The notes under the pieces: generated by a model
What the model was told of the DNA's origin: nothing
What the model saw: only the letters and a program-made list of their open reading frames with translations
The model's database searches: none
Part shown: positions 1 through 10,841 of the stretch, one piece after another
How the letters are laid out: every line of letters begins with the position of its first letter
How positions within the stretch are numbered: the stretch's first letter is position 1
Translations under genes and position numbers: made by a program
NCBI GenBank assembly: GCA_002633005.1
Contig: NMRA01000121.1
Span: 568,501 to 632,500 of the forward strand
Source: Phoronis australis
Lineage: Eukaryota; Phoronida; Phoronidae
Direction: 5' to 3'
Length of the DNA stretch: 64,000 nucleotides

Positions 1-50
1 TACAGAAAGCGAATGGAAGTATTGTAGCCCCTATATGGCCAACCGAGGGG

Positions 51-260
51 CTACGTGTTGCCTACTAGATGGCTCCGCGTTGGTTTGAATGCGCTAAATC
101 TCCCCTTACTCCCAGCTCTCCTAATGTTGTTTATCCATTTTTCACGAAGTTCTTGGTTTGCAGGGAACACATAATAACTCAGATTTTTATCTCTCTTGTT
201 GTTTTTGAAGCCGCCAGGAACACAACAAGAGTATCCGCCGTAAGTTTTCTTCGCGCTCAT
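51..260 (-). pseudogene. THAP-domain remnant (DNA transposase N-terminus)
   Basis: The minus strand from about position 260 encodes roughly 69 residues resembling the start of a THAP zinc finger. A Cys-rich start (SCCVPGG) is followed by a basic stretch, the typical Y-x-FP motif (YYVFPANQELREKW), a Trp-containing helix, and a closing segment (SHLVGNT) where VCSxHF would be expected. The second zinc-ligand Cys reads as Gly, and the closing Cys and His are lost before a stop, so the domain is decayed. THAP domains occur in P-element and Kolobok transposases and in host factors. The surrounding mobile DNA makes a transposon relic the better explanation. No terminal repeats of its own were identified. 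Confidence 0.6.
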
Positions 261-1160
261 ACCGCGTAGTATGCTTGATACTATGGCCGCTTTCGGAATC
301 CTGACCACAGCACCCACAATGCACCATTTTAACCTAACTTCAATATGGCGTCGCTGCAAATCCGCTATTATAACTCCGTGTTCCTATGTGTATGGTTCAT
401 TTGATTTTATTTGCTGTATTTTGAAATGAGCCGCCACTTTTTAAAACTATTGGCCCCTCTTCACAAAGGCGACCTTTTGCTGTTACACTGGCAAAATCTG
501 TCCACCTGCCCGCAAATAAATGAATGCTTTTATTTCCTTCCACCACAAGGACTTTAAGAAATTGTCATTCGTAACTAAGGTGGTAGACAGAACTCGTCGA
601 CATAAGAAACTTTGGTCTTACCCCTTTTCTGTGGAGCATTAGCCATGACTCCAAGGCAATAAAACACTTGCTAAAATAAATCAAGCCATCGTGGACGAAA
701 ACGGGTGCTTTTTCTACCAAATTGGCTTCCGAAATTGAATTCTCCGTGAAAAAAAGGTTATTGTCGTTTGTTCCACAATAAATTCGATAAATACTAGCCA
801 AAACACGATGCTATTTTTTCCGTTGTGCTTACAGGGTACCAATGGAAGTGTGTGAACTGTAATGCCAGACACACTATTGGGTGTGATCTGTGAGCGCCAA
901 TAAAAGATTGCAAGAATGCTTAAACATTAAAAACGTGTGCTGATCCTGGAAACTCCTTCGTCCGGGGTTCAAACTCTACGGGGTACATTTTTGACTATAC
1001 CAAGAAACTATTCAGGTTAAAAACAATGGGAAGCACATAGGAACACATTTGTAAATTGGAGCTGCAACATTTGATAGAATATAATTCAAACAATCGGAGA
1101 ACGAAGGCATTAAGTGCATGAAAATTTTCGTCGGTTGATATACCATGCAAACTCATGAAA

Positions 1161-1353
1161 TATGACGTCGCTTTCGTAAAATGTAACAATGGTACATTTC
1201 TCGCATGAGCATTCGCCGTAAATTGTAACAATTACATAAAATGTAACAACTTGTTGCATTTTAAGGAGAGTCTTAGCAACGTCAAATGTAACACTGACGT
1301 AAAATGTAACAGTTGTTACATTTGACGAAATTGTTACATTTTACGGCGTATCA
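1161..1353. repeat. Right terminal repeat of the 3.3-kb TTACATTTTACG element (copy A)
   Basis: A cluster of direct and inverted copies of TGTTACATTTTACG ends in GGCGTATCA at 1353. It is collinear with the right ends of the elements at 28780-32051 and 59339-62639. The left end lies outside the window. The flank after GTATCA reads CATTAGC here, against CATGC in copies B and C. Confidence 0.75.
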
Positions 1354-2412
1354 TTAGCACAGATGTCGTTCACCTCTGAGGGGAAATTTGAGGCTACGAT
1401 TTCCGAGTGATACACGAGTTCGGCTCAAAGTCGAGGCTTTAAGGTTTTATATATCCCAGAATATCTGCATTAGTTAATGGCGAAATAGCGTGCTGTTTAT
1501 CTTGTATCTCAAATAGATCATACATTCGTTGTTTAATGTATCGGATTTTACTTCAATTCTCTTTTTAGTGATCAGCCAAAGGAAAATGATTTGTAGAATC
1601 TAAACTTTAAAAACTAAACAGTTTTGAGCCAACAATTGCTTAAAACCTTGTCCTCAGAGGTAAAGGCATTCATGCAAACATCCTGACAATTAAAGCGTAA
1701 AGACTCCAAAAACATTATACATCATCTCCATTATCAGTTTTATACAAGTCTTCATAGCACAAATTCTTGAAACCGTCGTGTGGCCGGTAGAACGACTCAC
1801 TCACGTCTCGTCGGATGTGACATAATTCTCTGTTAGCCAGATCGAAAAGTTAGCCTATTAAATGGGCTCAACAGTGTCGGCGGCCGAATTCTTTTAGGGG
1901 GTGACGAATAGTATTGAATCAGCTTTCCGCCAAAGCACCGCAGTTTTGATGTAGACCACTTACACAGTACCGCAATATAACAGGTTTTTGTACTCGTATG
2001 AAAAACGGTTTCAGGTCTTGGAAAGAACTAAGTTCACCTTGAGAACATGTTCGGTGCGCAAAACGACCCTCCGTGAAAAGCCAACTTGTTTAGCGTGGTC
2101 TCAAGCAATAGCAAGCTGTTAGTTTATTCTAAGACCGGAAACCGCCTTCAGTTTGAGTGAGAAACAAAATGGCACCAATTTCCGATTATTGTAGTGGTTT
2201 AAATTTGAAGGTTATTTTTCACGAGAGGTGGTTTTATTGCAACCTTAATGAACTCCATCGACAGATCATCGACAGACCTGATCAGTATTAAATATTAGTT
2301 TTGTACGCATATTCCAAGTAAACTTTCGTTAGATATTTTTATGGGAATTTGTTCTTGGAAAACATCAGTTGTTATCACGTAGGCAATTTGCCTTCCCCGT
2401 AGCGTATTAGGA

Positions 2413-3153
2413 GTTTATTAGGAGAGGAGTATTTAAATAAAAACATACACATTATCTAACCTAAATGTAAAAATAATTTGTTTTGTCCAATTTTGTGTTC
2501 AGCATAATAGTTTGTGAGTAGATACATGTCCATTATGCATTTCCTTGTAGCATAAAGACCTACTGCATCAAAATACATGAAAATAATAGTTCTCATGAGG
2601 GAGAGGCACTTATATAGCGTTCAATAAAGCATGCCTTTAACATTTCTATACATTCCTTTAAACCAATGCTCAAAAACATTTATTTTTCTGATTTGAAATC
2701 TAAAGCATGACCAAACTGCTAAACGATTGAAAAATACTTTTTCAGCCCATTCATGTGACGGTTTTACGTAAGACTGAATTAAAGTTTATTAGGAGAGGAG
2801 TATTTAAATAAAAACATACACATTATCTAACCTAAATGTAAAAATAATTTGTTTTGTCCAATTTTGTGTTCAGCATAATAGTTTGTGAGTAGATACATAT
2901 CCATTGTGCATTTCCTTGTAGCATAAAGACCTAGTGCATCAAAATACATGAAAATAATAGTTCTCATGAGGGAGAGGCACTTATATAGCGTTCAATAAAG
3001 CATGCCTTTAACATTTCCATGCATTCCTTTAAACAAATGCTCAAAAACATTATTTTTCTGATTTGAAATATAAAGCATGACCAAACTGCTGAACGTTTGA
3101 AAAATAGTTTTCACCCCAATCATGTGACTGTTTAAACGTAAAACTGAAGTAAA
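2413..3153 (+). repeat. 371-bp tandem duplication in intron 6 of copy A
   Basis: Two adjacent near-identical units (2413-2783 and 2784-3153) both begin GTTTATTAGGAGAGGAG. Copies B (33118 onward) and C (63690 onward) have the unit once, so this is a local duplication private to copy A. A third GTTTATTAG at 3154 marks the original right boundary. Confidence 0.85.
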
Positions 3154-3511
3154 GTTTATTAGAAACAAATAGAATACATTTGAAAAATATAAAAATGGGA
3201 CAGAACAATTCAATTAACATGTCTTATTCACACTGACTAACGAAACGAATGTTGTTGATCTTTGATGTTCTGTTCCATTTCCTTAAGTGACATTTTCCGC
3301 ATCAAGCTCAAATCAAGAAAAAAACTCCAAGATAAACAGGTCTTGTTTTACTATGTATAGTGATGTAATTTGAAATGCCAGTGATGTTCAGTAAGACTTT
3401 TGAGTTTGAAGATTGGATACCGTAAGCCATGGGCTATAGTTTTGAATTGTTGATGATTCGATGCAGAGTTTGCTTAAAATCAAGAACCTGAATAACGTTC
3501 ATTTATTACAG

Positions 3512-3632
3512 CAAGTGGCGCAGATATAAGCTTGATGTTCTCCTTCTTTGCGTTGGCTGCAAGAGCTACTTCCGGCTGCTCTGTGTCATTAACGATGGTT
3601 GTAATAGCGGAAACATTGCCTACTTGCATTCG
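3512..3632 (+). CDS. SLC22 copy A exon 7
   Basis: The acceptor TTATTACAG precedes 3512 and the donor GTGAGT follows 3632. The 121-nt exon encodes A(split)-SGADISLMFSFF through PTCI-R(split), covering the TM9-TM10 region and the conserved AETLPTCIR motif. Intron phases are 1 in and 2 out. Confidence 0.92.
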
Positions 3633-6601
3633 GTGAGTCCAGTTCTTCTATTCCTTTACGCATTCAGTCTGACGGTCAGCGGTTAACTGCGAAAGTAGAG
3701 GACAAACAAGTCGGTAAACTTCCGAGTAAGGAAACCAATACAATCAGATTCATGGCTTCATTTTATTTTACACGAAATCGACTGCTTACTGATGGTCAAA
3801 AATTAAACCGTGAGCCTTGCGTCTACGGAACGCGCCTGCCCGGATTCTTTGGTCTCTGATTCCAATGTATACGAACACACGATTGAAACTTCAAATTTCA
3901 GATTCACATGTAATTTTTATCAATTGCAAGCTAATCTTGTACGAATTGAATGCTTCAGTGAAGTTCCATGAATTCTGAAATTCCTGTAACTGATTTTTGC
4001 CAATCTGAAATTGAAGTGATGGTGGATTTGACCTAGCACGAACTTAAAAATTAGTGTGTATGTAAACAATGATATATTGAATGATCGACGTTTGACCTAG
4101 GTTTATGAAATACGGAAAACTCTGTATCATTTGCTATTAATTTGATCATTTGGTTGAGTGTTTTTAGTAAAGTTTAATAAAACAAAAAGGTACATGCATA
4201 TAGCAATGGTATCAATACAATGACCAAAGTTTGTTTGATGTAAATACACGAGATGAAATCACAAAAATGCTGATTTATTTTTTTAAATTATCATTTCGTT
4301 TTATTCGACTCTTGATTTTTTTAGTAAATATCATAAAAGACCTTTTTTATAGACCCTTATGCAAAAGTGGAGACTTCTAAAAAACAATTTCTAGCAACGT
4401 TTTGGAGAACTGTGCATAAAGTACGGTATGATGTTCCAAATTTTACAAAATTTGGCCACTTTTCGAGGGTCCTATGCAACGGTATGTATAAATTATTTTG
4501 TCCTCTCTGCTATTTGCGCAATTTCGCACTCGCATAAAACTGAATATTTCGTTTGCTTACAACCCCTACGGGATTTTCTTTTAAGGTTTTTAGGTCGCAA
4601 ACAGACGATTTCTATTGCGAAATGTCTCATGAGCATAAAACATAATTTTCAAATTCCCTGTGTAAAGGTTCACGTCTGTGTAGGCTATATCAGGGTCCGT
4701 GAAAAATCTTGTGTTTAGAAAATCATGGTCACAAGTCGTCAATTGTCCGAGTACTTTTTCGTACCCATAATAAGTTTTTGTGATCGTGCAGAATTTGAAA
4801 GTACATGGTGTTAAAAGTTGTAGGATTGTATTATTAGAAATGTGGACTCGGTAACGAAAGCCAATCATAAACACAATCTCTCAATGTTTATTAAAAGTAA
4901 ACTAAGTAAAGTAAACTTTTAATACACCGTCAATGACCCATAGGTCAAACAATGTTTTATTAATAGACTGATTACAATTATTTCAGATCCAGCGGTGTCG
5001 GATGCTGCATGGTGTGGATGCGTGTCGGTTCGATGGTTGCTCCTCAATTTTTATTTTTGGTATGTTGATCGACGTAATCTCCCCTTAAAACGACAATAAG
5101 ATAAGTTAGATAACTGAACGTTACTTAATCGCATACGTTATGCAAACCGTTCCAAACAAAGATAGAAAATGCTGTCCAGTCCCAAACAAGATTAGGGCAT
5201 TGGCAATACATTGATTGGGTTGGTCGCCCACTCAAATACTGGACCAACGTCAAGCTAAGGTGATCTCTCAATTCCTTTTGACGACTGCCATCAACCGTTG
5301 TCAACCGTTATCAGTTTGCTTGGCTTAACCAGGTGATTTTACGGTGTAAGACTACGTGGGGAACATAAACGTGGTAATTATTTTGATCACGTTTAGATGT
5401 CTTAGAGTTTGACAACTTTGCTGTCTATTTCGTGACCGAAGTTCAAAACAGACCTAATATAATTGAGAACTACAAAGTGTTTCAGATGTACTTGCTTCGT
5501 CACTTGTGGGAGATAGCGTCATGAAACGTCACAAGTACGCATTTGCTGGTTTATCGAAACCAGTAAATTTTAGTTACCGATCGGTGTTTGAAAAGTATAG
5601 CGAATTGACGTGAGAAAATAAAATCCAGTTGATCACACAAGAAAAGAATTCTGCTAAGGTTATGTAAAATGTTGTAAATAAAATATGAATATCTGCTTTT
5701 ACACTGTGCTCCTATATTCCCCCAATCTCATCTACAGCAATGTTATTCCACTGAGTTTTGCCATCACCCATCGATTTACAAACCCAGTACTGGAGATTGG
5801 CATTTGATGTAACATCTATGATAGGCAACATTTCCTAACAGTATAGTTTTCTATTCTCTCATATGAATGTCATTTAGCAACACGTCTTGAGTGACTTTTA
5901 GTGTGTCAACTTGGTATTTAAAGCCAAGTGACTGATACTAATTTAGTTAATTAGATTAGTTACCTGTCCGACACACCGTTGTCGCCCAAGATCAAAACGG
6001 GTCAACGCGTGAGAAAAGAAGTTGGGTTGATGAGGTGGTGACTGTTTTTTCGTGACCCGTTAAATGTTTTTGGCGTGCGTGAACGTGAAACTCGCTTCAC
6101 TGTGAACGTGGTTTTTGTATTTTAGTGTGTTGTGAACCGCCACGAAGTAAGTCCGTATCCAAGAACGGAATTGGAAATTGGGATCGAGGCAACCCGCAGC
6201 AGAAATTTGCGGAGTCTTGGGAGGCTGTGCGGCGCCCGGGGAAAGAACAAAAATTTGCTATGGTCGTGAAATCGCCACCTACTAGCGTGGGCAGTGACCT
6301 ATCCTACTTTAATCCAGTCTTTAATGGTTGAATGAATCATGTGCTTATCAACTATCGTTTGTCCCAACAGAGTGAGCTGACGTTTGCACAGTTACCATTC
6401 TTGCTGTTTGGAGGCCTGACATGCATCGCTAGCGCATTGGTGCTGATACTTCCCGACCTATCACAGCGACACCTACCGGACACTATCGAAGATGTGGAAA
6501 ATGAGACGGACCCTGGATTTTGTCATAAAATGCAGCAAAAAAGGTTGAAGAATGTCATAGGAGAGACGGTTGTAAACGAGGAAACCAGTGGCTTCCAATA
6601 G
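3512..6601 (+). CDS. SLC22A-like: SLC22-type transporter, copy A (last three exons; 5' part outside window)
   Basis: The coding segments are 3512-3632, 4987-5059 and 6371-6601. They encode the C-terminal third of a 12-helix major facilitator transporter of family SLC22, which moves organic cations, anions or zwitterions across the plasma membrane. The hallmark second-half motif ETLPTCIRSSGVG is followed by a TM11 Arg (WMRVGSMVAP) and the terminal LPDTIEDVE, then a hydrophilic cytosolic tail ending at TAG. All junctions are AG/GT with phases 1 (entering), 2 and 0, exactly as in copy B. The tail differs from copy B only by Gln/Lys, Val/Ile and Gly/Ser changes. The reading frame is open, so this is probably a functional gene whose first six exons lie to the left of the window. 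Substrate cannot be inferred. Confidence 0.9.
3633..4986 (+). other. Intron 7 of copy A
   Basis: This is a GT-AG intron aligned with copy B intron 7 (33967-35183). Copy A has about 97 extra bases near 4552-4650 and lacks about 45 bases near 4428. Short open frames on both strands (4428-4718 plus, 4590-4874 minus) change between copies through indels and are treated as noncoding. Confidence 0.8.
4987..5059 (+). CDS. SLC22 copy A exon 8
   Basis: The acceptor ATTATTTCAG precedes it and the donor GTATGT follows. The 73 nt encode SSGVGCCMVWMRVGSMVAPQ and the next four residues, FLFL. This is TM11, including the Arg at copy B residue 483. Phases are 2 in and 0 out. Confidence 0.92.
5060..6370 (+). 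other. Intron 8 of copy A
   Basis: This is a GT-AG intron of about 1.3 kb that aligns along its whole length with copy B intron 8 (35257-36600). Small open frames such as 6125-6331 are not preserved in copy B. No mobile element or RNA gene is recognised. Confidence 0.8.
6371..6601 (+). CDS. SLC22 copy A exon 9 (C-terminus and stop)
   Basis: The acceptor is GTCCCAACAG. The exon has 76 codons plus TAG, starting SELTFAQLPFLLFGGLTC. It covers TM12, the SLC22 terminal motif LPDTIEDVE, and a charged cytosolic tail rich in Lys and Glu. An open frame extends upstream to an ATG at 6332, but this only reads through the acceptor and is not a real start. Confidence 0.93.
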   Translation, partial: SELTFAQLPFLLFGGLTCIASALVLILPDLSQRHLPDTIEDVENETDPGFCHKMQQKRLKNVIGETVVNEETSGFQ

Positions 6602-7260
6602 GGAGTCTGGAGTCGTACTTTAGAGTACCTCGATGTGAACACTATTTAAAATGAGTAGCAATGTTGAATGCGATGGTGCACATGCCTAGAAGCGTAGCTC
6701 GTCCATTAATAATCACGTGACTGCTGTCATTTACATTTTAAAATTATCATTTTATTTTGAACGTGAACTCGTGAACTAACTTCCTCAACTACTAGCGATT
6801 TCGTGCTTTACACACGACACAAAGGAATTTCCATCTGTTATCTCTTAACATTTTCACAGCAAATCACGAAATTTCCTTTTGAAACAGGCTAAGTCGCAAT
6901 TGTTCATTTTGATGACTCTTGAGGTCTTCACTTTTGTTCTTGAAACTCTTAGGCATCTTTCCGGCAGACGTGGGACATAAAATAATTAACGAATTTTGCG
7001 AATTCACATACGCGGTGAAGAAAAATCTAAATTCATACTGTCAAAAATTTGAAAAGTTTGAAAAGGGTCGCTAAGTACGTGTACTTGCTAATAATTTGAG
7101 TAAAAGAATAGTAAACTCGCAGGTTGTCATTGTTGGTCTAGTTTATTGTCGCACCCTGTAACTGACTGTTTCATTACTTATTGTTGGGCCTAGCAATGTG
7201 GCCACTGTGTTTTTTTTTCTTCTTCTGATGATGTTGTTTCAATAAACGACATCAAAATAT
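6602..7260 (+). other. Probable 3' UTR and 3' flank of copy A
   Basis: Noncoding sequence after the stop aligns closely with 36832-37475 behind copy B. A T-rich tract at 7208-7220 precedes an AATAAA hexamer. The extent of the UTR is inferred, as no transcript is available. Confidence 0.55.
7241..7246 (+). terminator. Candidate polyadenylation signal, copy A
   Basis: This AATAAA lies 640 bases after the stop codon and is conserved at 37457-37462 behind copy B in identical context (GTTGTTTCAATAAACGAC). Another AATAAA about 45 bases downstream is an alternative. Confidence 0.5.
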
Positions 7261-7562
7261 GTCAAGCCGGGTTAAATCCGTTGTTTTTATTAATAAATGT
7301 TTACGAAAATTTGAGAAGAGGTTCCCCCTGTCCTATGATTATGGCGGGGGATGACGGCCACTTTGGCATGTTGATTGCAACCATCTACTCCATTTAAAGG
7401 AGAATGCCACCCGATTTAATTAGTCTTTTTTGCCATCTTAATTGGTTTATATCCATATCGCCTCGCATACGGTCGACCTTACCTTGCCAAGAGGTGTCGC
7501 GTTAACCTGTGAGGAAGGTGAGAAACAAAGCTAGCGACGTCAGTGGTTCATATGCAGAGTGA

Positions 7563-7790
7563 ATGCCGCTATATTGCGGAGCATCGTTCCCGCTTGTCCA
7601 AACTAAGCAGCTGCGAGGAAAGCGGGTATATCGTTTTTTGTTACTTCCTCGAAAGTTCGAAATTCTTCGGAAGTGGCTCGTTGTGGTGAAGAATGAAATG
7701 TACGCTGTAAATAGCAAGTATGAGGCCGTGAAACATCTCCGTGTCTGTGGCCTGCAGATGTCGACAGTGCCTGACGAATGCCGGCTCTAG
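7563..7790 (+). pseudogene. Decayed THAP frame inside Kolobok-like element
   Basis: Two overlapping frames together resemble a THAP start. One gives SIVPACPN, a stop, then AAARKAG. The other gives LLLPRKFEILRKWLVVVKNE. They align with the better-preserved copy at 17683-17880 (CIVPAC, then FPREPIMLWKWLAVVKNE). A frameshift and stop show it is not translated as a domain. Confidence 0.55.
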
Positions 7791-8488
7791 TACCAAATAA
7801 CTCCATACGTTCCGTTGTCTGAGCTTGTTCACGGCGCCTCTCTCGTATTTCTTCGTCACTGTATTCCTGTTTGAAATGACAGCCTGTAAAACTTAACGAT
7901 CCACCTGCAAAGTCGGGACTGGTGAGCTCTAGCTCCTCCTAAGTCGGGATTGCGAGTTGCCATGTTGGCGTTTATTACTGAGCGTTCTGTTTCAAAATGA
8001 ATTATTCTCACTCTAGCCAATACTTATATAAAAATGTGCAATTTGTAATGCCTTTGAAGTGTTCGTGATTGCAAATGATTTGAGAAGCCAGCAATGAATA
8101 AATCACTGCGTTACCGGCTTTAGGTGCAATAAAACTAATTGACGTACACCGAGGCCGTGTGAGCTCATGGTAGTTTAGTGTTTGCTGACAGAAACTATTG
8201 TGAAAGAACTCGATTTCCATCCCACGGCCAGGTGTTAGGGGAATCTTTATTTACATTTACACTACTCAAATAATGATTGTCAATATACAACTTCTGCCGT
8301 GGGCGGTGATGTGGCCAAAGCGGAACCCGAGTGAATTCGCGGCCCCCGACGAGTAAGTACGATTTGCAGTTTCGTGGCTAATTCACCAACATAATCACGT
8401 GCACATTACTTTGGCTCACTAGTATAGTATTTTCTTGACTGGAAGTTTAGTTTCCACTGAACTTTGGCTCTTTTATGTTCGTGATGTC

Positions 8489-8570
8489 TGATCAGTTTTC
8501 GAGCCACTGGCAGGGAAAACGAGTCAATCCGGCCGACCGCGGCGGGCCTGATCGGGCTCCGAGCCACTGG
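8489..8570 (+). repeat. Short direct repeats flanking a copy-specific segment
   Basis: Near-identical 22-mers containing CGAGCCACTGG start at 8489 and 8549, with a GC-rich stretch between. In the B-C spacer (about 38713-38740) only one copy remains and the intervening bases are missing, consistent with a slippage or recombination deletion there. Confidence 0.6.
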
Positions 8571-9068
8571 CCAGGATAACAAGCGTTTTGTGTTTAGAAC
8601 TAAAAAAATCACAAGTCTAAACAACACAGGTCTAGGTTCTCCTGCCTGTATCTCACGGAAAATACTTCGAAATTATCTCTGAACAGACCCCAAACTCCTG
8701 CTACGCCGATCTTATTGGCCTGCCGACTTTGTAGGCTACGGTGTGTCCAAATACCAATAAATCCGTAAGAACGAAATAGAAGAACACGTTTTTATAAGAA
8801 CTCGGTGTATTTTAAAGGGTTTTACATCGAAGTTTGATGATTTATTGGTGTTAAACGATGACTTCAGGCGATAAGCTGACACCAGTAACCCGTGTTGTGA
8901 ACTGCTGAACAGACTGCATGTGAAACCGATGACGTCATTGGATAATTTCAACACCTCCGTCTGCCGTCAGGTGTCAGGTAACGCAACCGTACGTGTCGTT
9001 ATGGAGTAGAATTACTCGATCTAAATTGATACAGATTAGGTTGTTTTTTGGGTGGCATGCTCCTTTAA

Positions 9069-10451
9069 CCTTCTCAGACAATGCTTCAAATCACACCCAC
9101 TAAAATGCCATGTAATTTATCACCCTTGCGCAAGCAGTGTCGACTTGGGCAAATGAACTACGCCGGGACTGCTCGAAAAACAGGATGGCAGAGAACAAAT
9201 AAAAACACTAACGCCTCCTAAGGCATCCTTGTACGCGGAAAAGGTACATGTACTTCTAAACTAATAGCAACATGACTTTGACGGTTTAATCAGTGTGATG
9301 CATAACTTTCCGAAAAGCATCCGGCCTATGGAGGAACTATGGTATGGTCACCATATCTACTAAGCAAGTTAAGACAGCGGTATTGTCTACGGCCCGGGCA
9401 GCCTAGGGACTGAACAAGTTAAAAAATAACTGCTGACAATACTGAACACACTTGGAAAACACTAAGATGTACGTTTCAACAACACATCTGTTTTTCAAAG
9501 CTAGAAAGTTGTTGCAATTGGTAATAAGGGCAATTTGTGGGCGGTGGGGGTAAAATTAGTGGCTATCGTGATGGGAGTTGATAGCGACCGGAGCGACAGG
9601 GTCGAAATTGGTGGTGAAATTACCCAAAGTCTTCACTCGGGCAAGGTCATAGTCACATGCCCCAAAATATATGCGTATACGCATTATGGTAACCAAAACA
9701 TTGGATTTATGTTTTTATCTTCCTGTTGGAGTTTCTGTAGGCCCACGTGTACTTTTACGTGTATCCGAACTTGTTGGCACACACTTAACGTCTTTGTTGG
9801 TATTAGCAATCGTGTTGGTAGGGGTTCCAGCACTGCTGTACCCGGGAGGCTATGGTATTTTTGTAGGCGTTCTGGCAACGCCAGTTGTGGAAACTTTCCT
9901 TGTAGTGATATATTTGGTCTGATGAAACCTACTAAGGATTTAAACTAGACGCCTTACAACTATTCAAGGTTTGACAAGTTTTTTGTAGAGTAGCCAATAT
10001 TCTGGCCACTCGAACTTCTCAGATTTTCCCATTGACATGATATTTCGAGAACAAAATTCTTTCGCGAACTTCAGAATTGTTTACAAATTCATGCCTATAT
10101 GCGAGCATTTTATATCGTGAGTACAAATATAGTTTCTATATGTAATTCGTGAATAGAATATGTTTGTATGAAAAAATTAGCAGTGGCTGTAAAGATAATA
10201 CGTAACTACGTTCACGGAGAAAGAACGAGTTAACAGAAAACGTGCTTGGATAATGTGATTTGGAAGACGTGATTAGATAATCCGCCACGACTCTAATTCT
10301 GAAGTCCAGGGCAAACATTCAATAAGTATGATATTACTTGAAATGTGAACTATGACCTGTCATCCGTTTTCAGATAATCAAACTGAACGGGTGCTGATGC
10401 TTCCGTATATCTCAACTAGAGCGAGACAAGAGTAAACGAGTTTCACAGATA
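9069..10451 (+). other. Spacer and upstream/5' region of copy B
   Basis: This is noncoding sequence between the Kolobok-like element and the copy B start codon. It aligns throughout with 39236-40627 upstream of copy C, so it probably contains the promoter and 5' UTR. No convincing TATA box was seen. TTTTCAG at 10368 and TTTCACAG at 10441-10448 resemble splice acceptors, so a noncoding first exon further upstream is possible. An in-frame TGA at 10395-10397 precedes the start ATG. A hydrophobic open frame at 9671-9922 is discussed under findings. Confidence 0.5.
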
Positions 10452-10841
10452 ATGCTTGAAGTAGACGAAATTCTTAGTCAGTTAGGAAAACCAGGAAGAT
10501 ACCATGTTGGAATCACCTTTATCATCCTTCTAAATATGTGGCCGGTTGGCTTTAACCACTCAATTATGGCGTTCTTTGGAGCGCATACGATACATGAATG
10601 TCGTCTGCCGCACGAAGACAACAACGTAACGCAGTGGAACAGGGAACTGTTAGCATATGTTTTCTTAAACCAAACACTTCGCGTCGATGTCGGCTCGCCA
10701 GCTCAGAATCACCAACCTAATGTCTCGCGAGTTGATTCCTGTCATGTGATTGAAAATTCCAGCGATGATTCAGCAAAGATCAGCTGTCCGTTTGGATGGA
10801 AGTATGACGTAGAACCTGGAGAGAATACAATTGTTACCGAG
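10452..10841 (+). CDS. SLC22 copy B exon 1 (start codon)
   Basis: The ATG has A at -3 and an in-frame stop 57 nt upstream. The first residues (MLEVDEILSQLGKPGRYHV) fit the family's usual N-terminus. The exon encodes 130 residues: TM1 and the whole Cys-containing, glycosylated first extracellular loop, up to TIVTE. The donor is GAG/GTAATG, phase 0. Reading on gives EVM and a stop, so intron retention would truncate the protein. Confidence 0.93.

Larger units (their letters stand above)
1..3511 (+). other. Intron 6 (3' part) of SLC22 copy A
   Basis: This is noncoding sequence upstream of the first recognisable exon. From about position 430 it aligns to intron 6 of copy B (about 31130-33845) and, from its 5' side, to the same intron of copy C (61720 onward). 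Positions 1-425 do not match copy B and hold a THAP-domain remnant. The interval also carries the right end of a large inverted-repeat element and a 371-bp tandem duplication, listed separately. No exon with splice sites was seen in it. Confidence 0.75.
7394..9068. mobile_element. Kolobok/T2-like DNA transposon, non-autonomous, in A-B spacer
   Basis: The element is bounded by TTAA on both sides (7394-7397 and 9065-9068). Immediately inside are inverted ends AGGAGAATGCCACCC (7398-7412) and the complement of AGGAGCATGCCACCC (9050-9064), matching at 14 of 15 bases. TTAA target duplication together with TTAAAGG termini is the mark of the Kolobok superfamily and Xenopus T2-type MITEs, whose transposases can carry THAP domains. 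A decayed THAP frame lies inside. There is no long transposase frame, so the copy cannot move by itself. The B-C spacer holds the same element at 37610-39235, so insertion predates the gene duplication. Confidence 0.75.

Noticed and set aside
6332-6601. A separate small gene starting at the ATG at 6332
   Set aside because: It is copy A exon 9 plus read-through of the upstream intron. The acceptor CAACAG at 6370 and the copy B equivalent show the true exon start.
10368-10451. Definite noncoding first exon or core promoter for copy B
   Set aside because: Acceptor-like TTTTCAG and TTTCACAG occur, but no TATA, initiator or transcript evidence allows a firm call.
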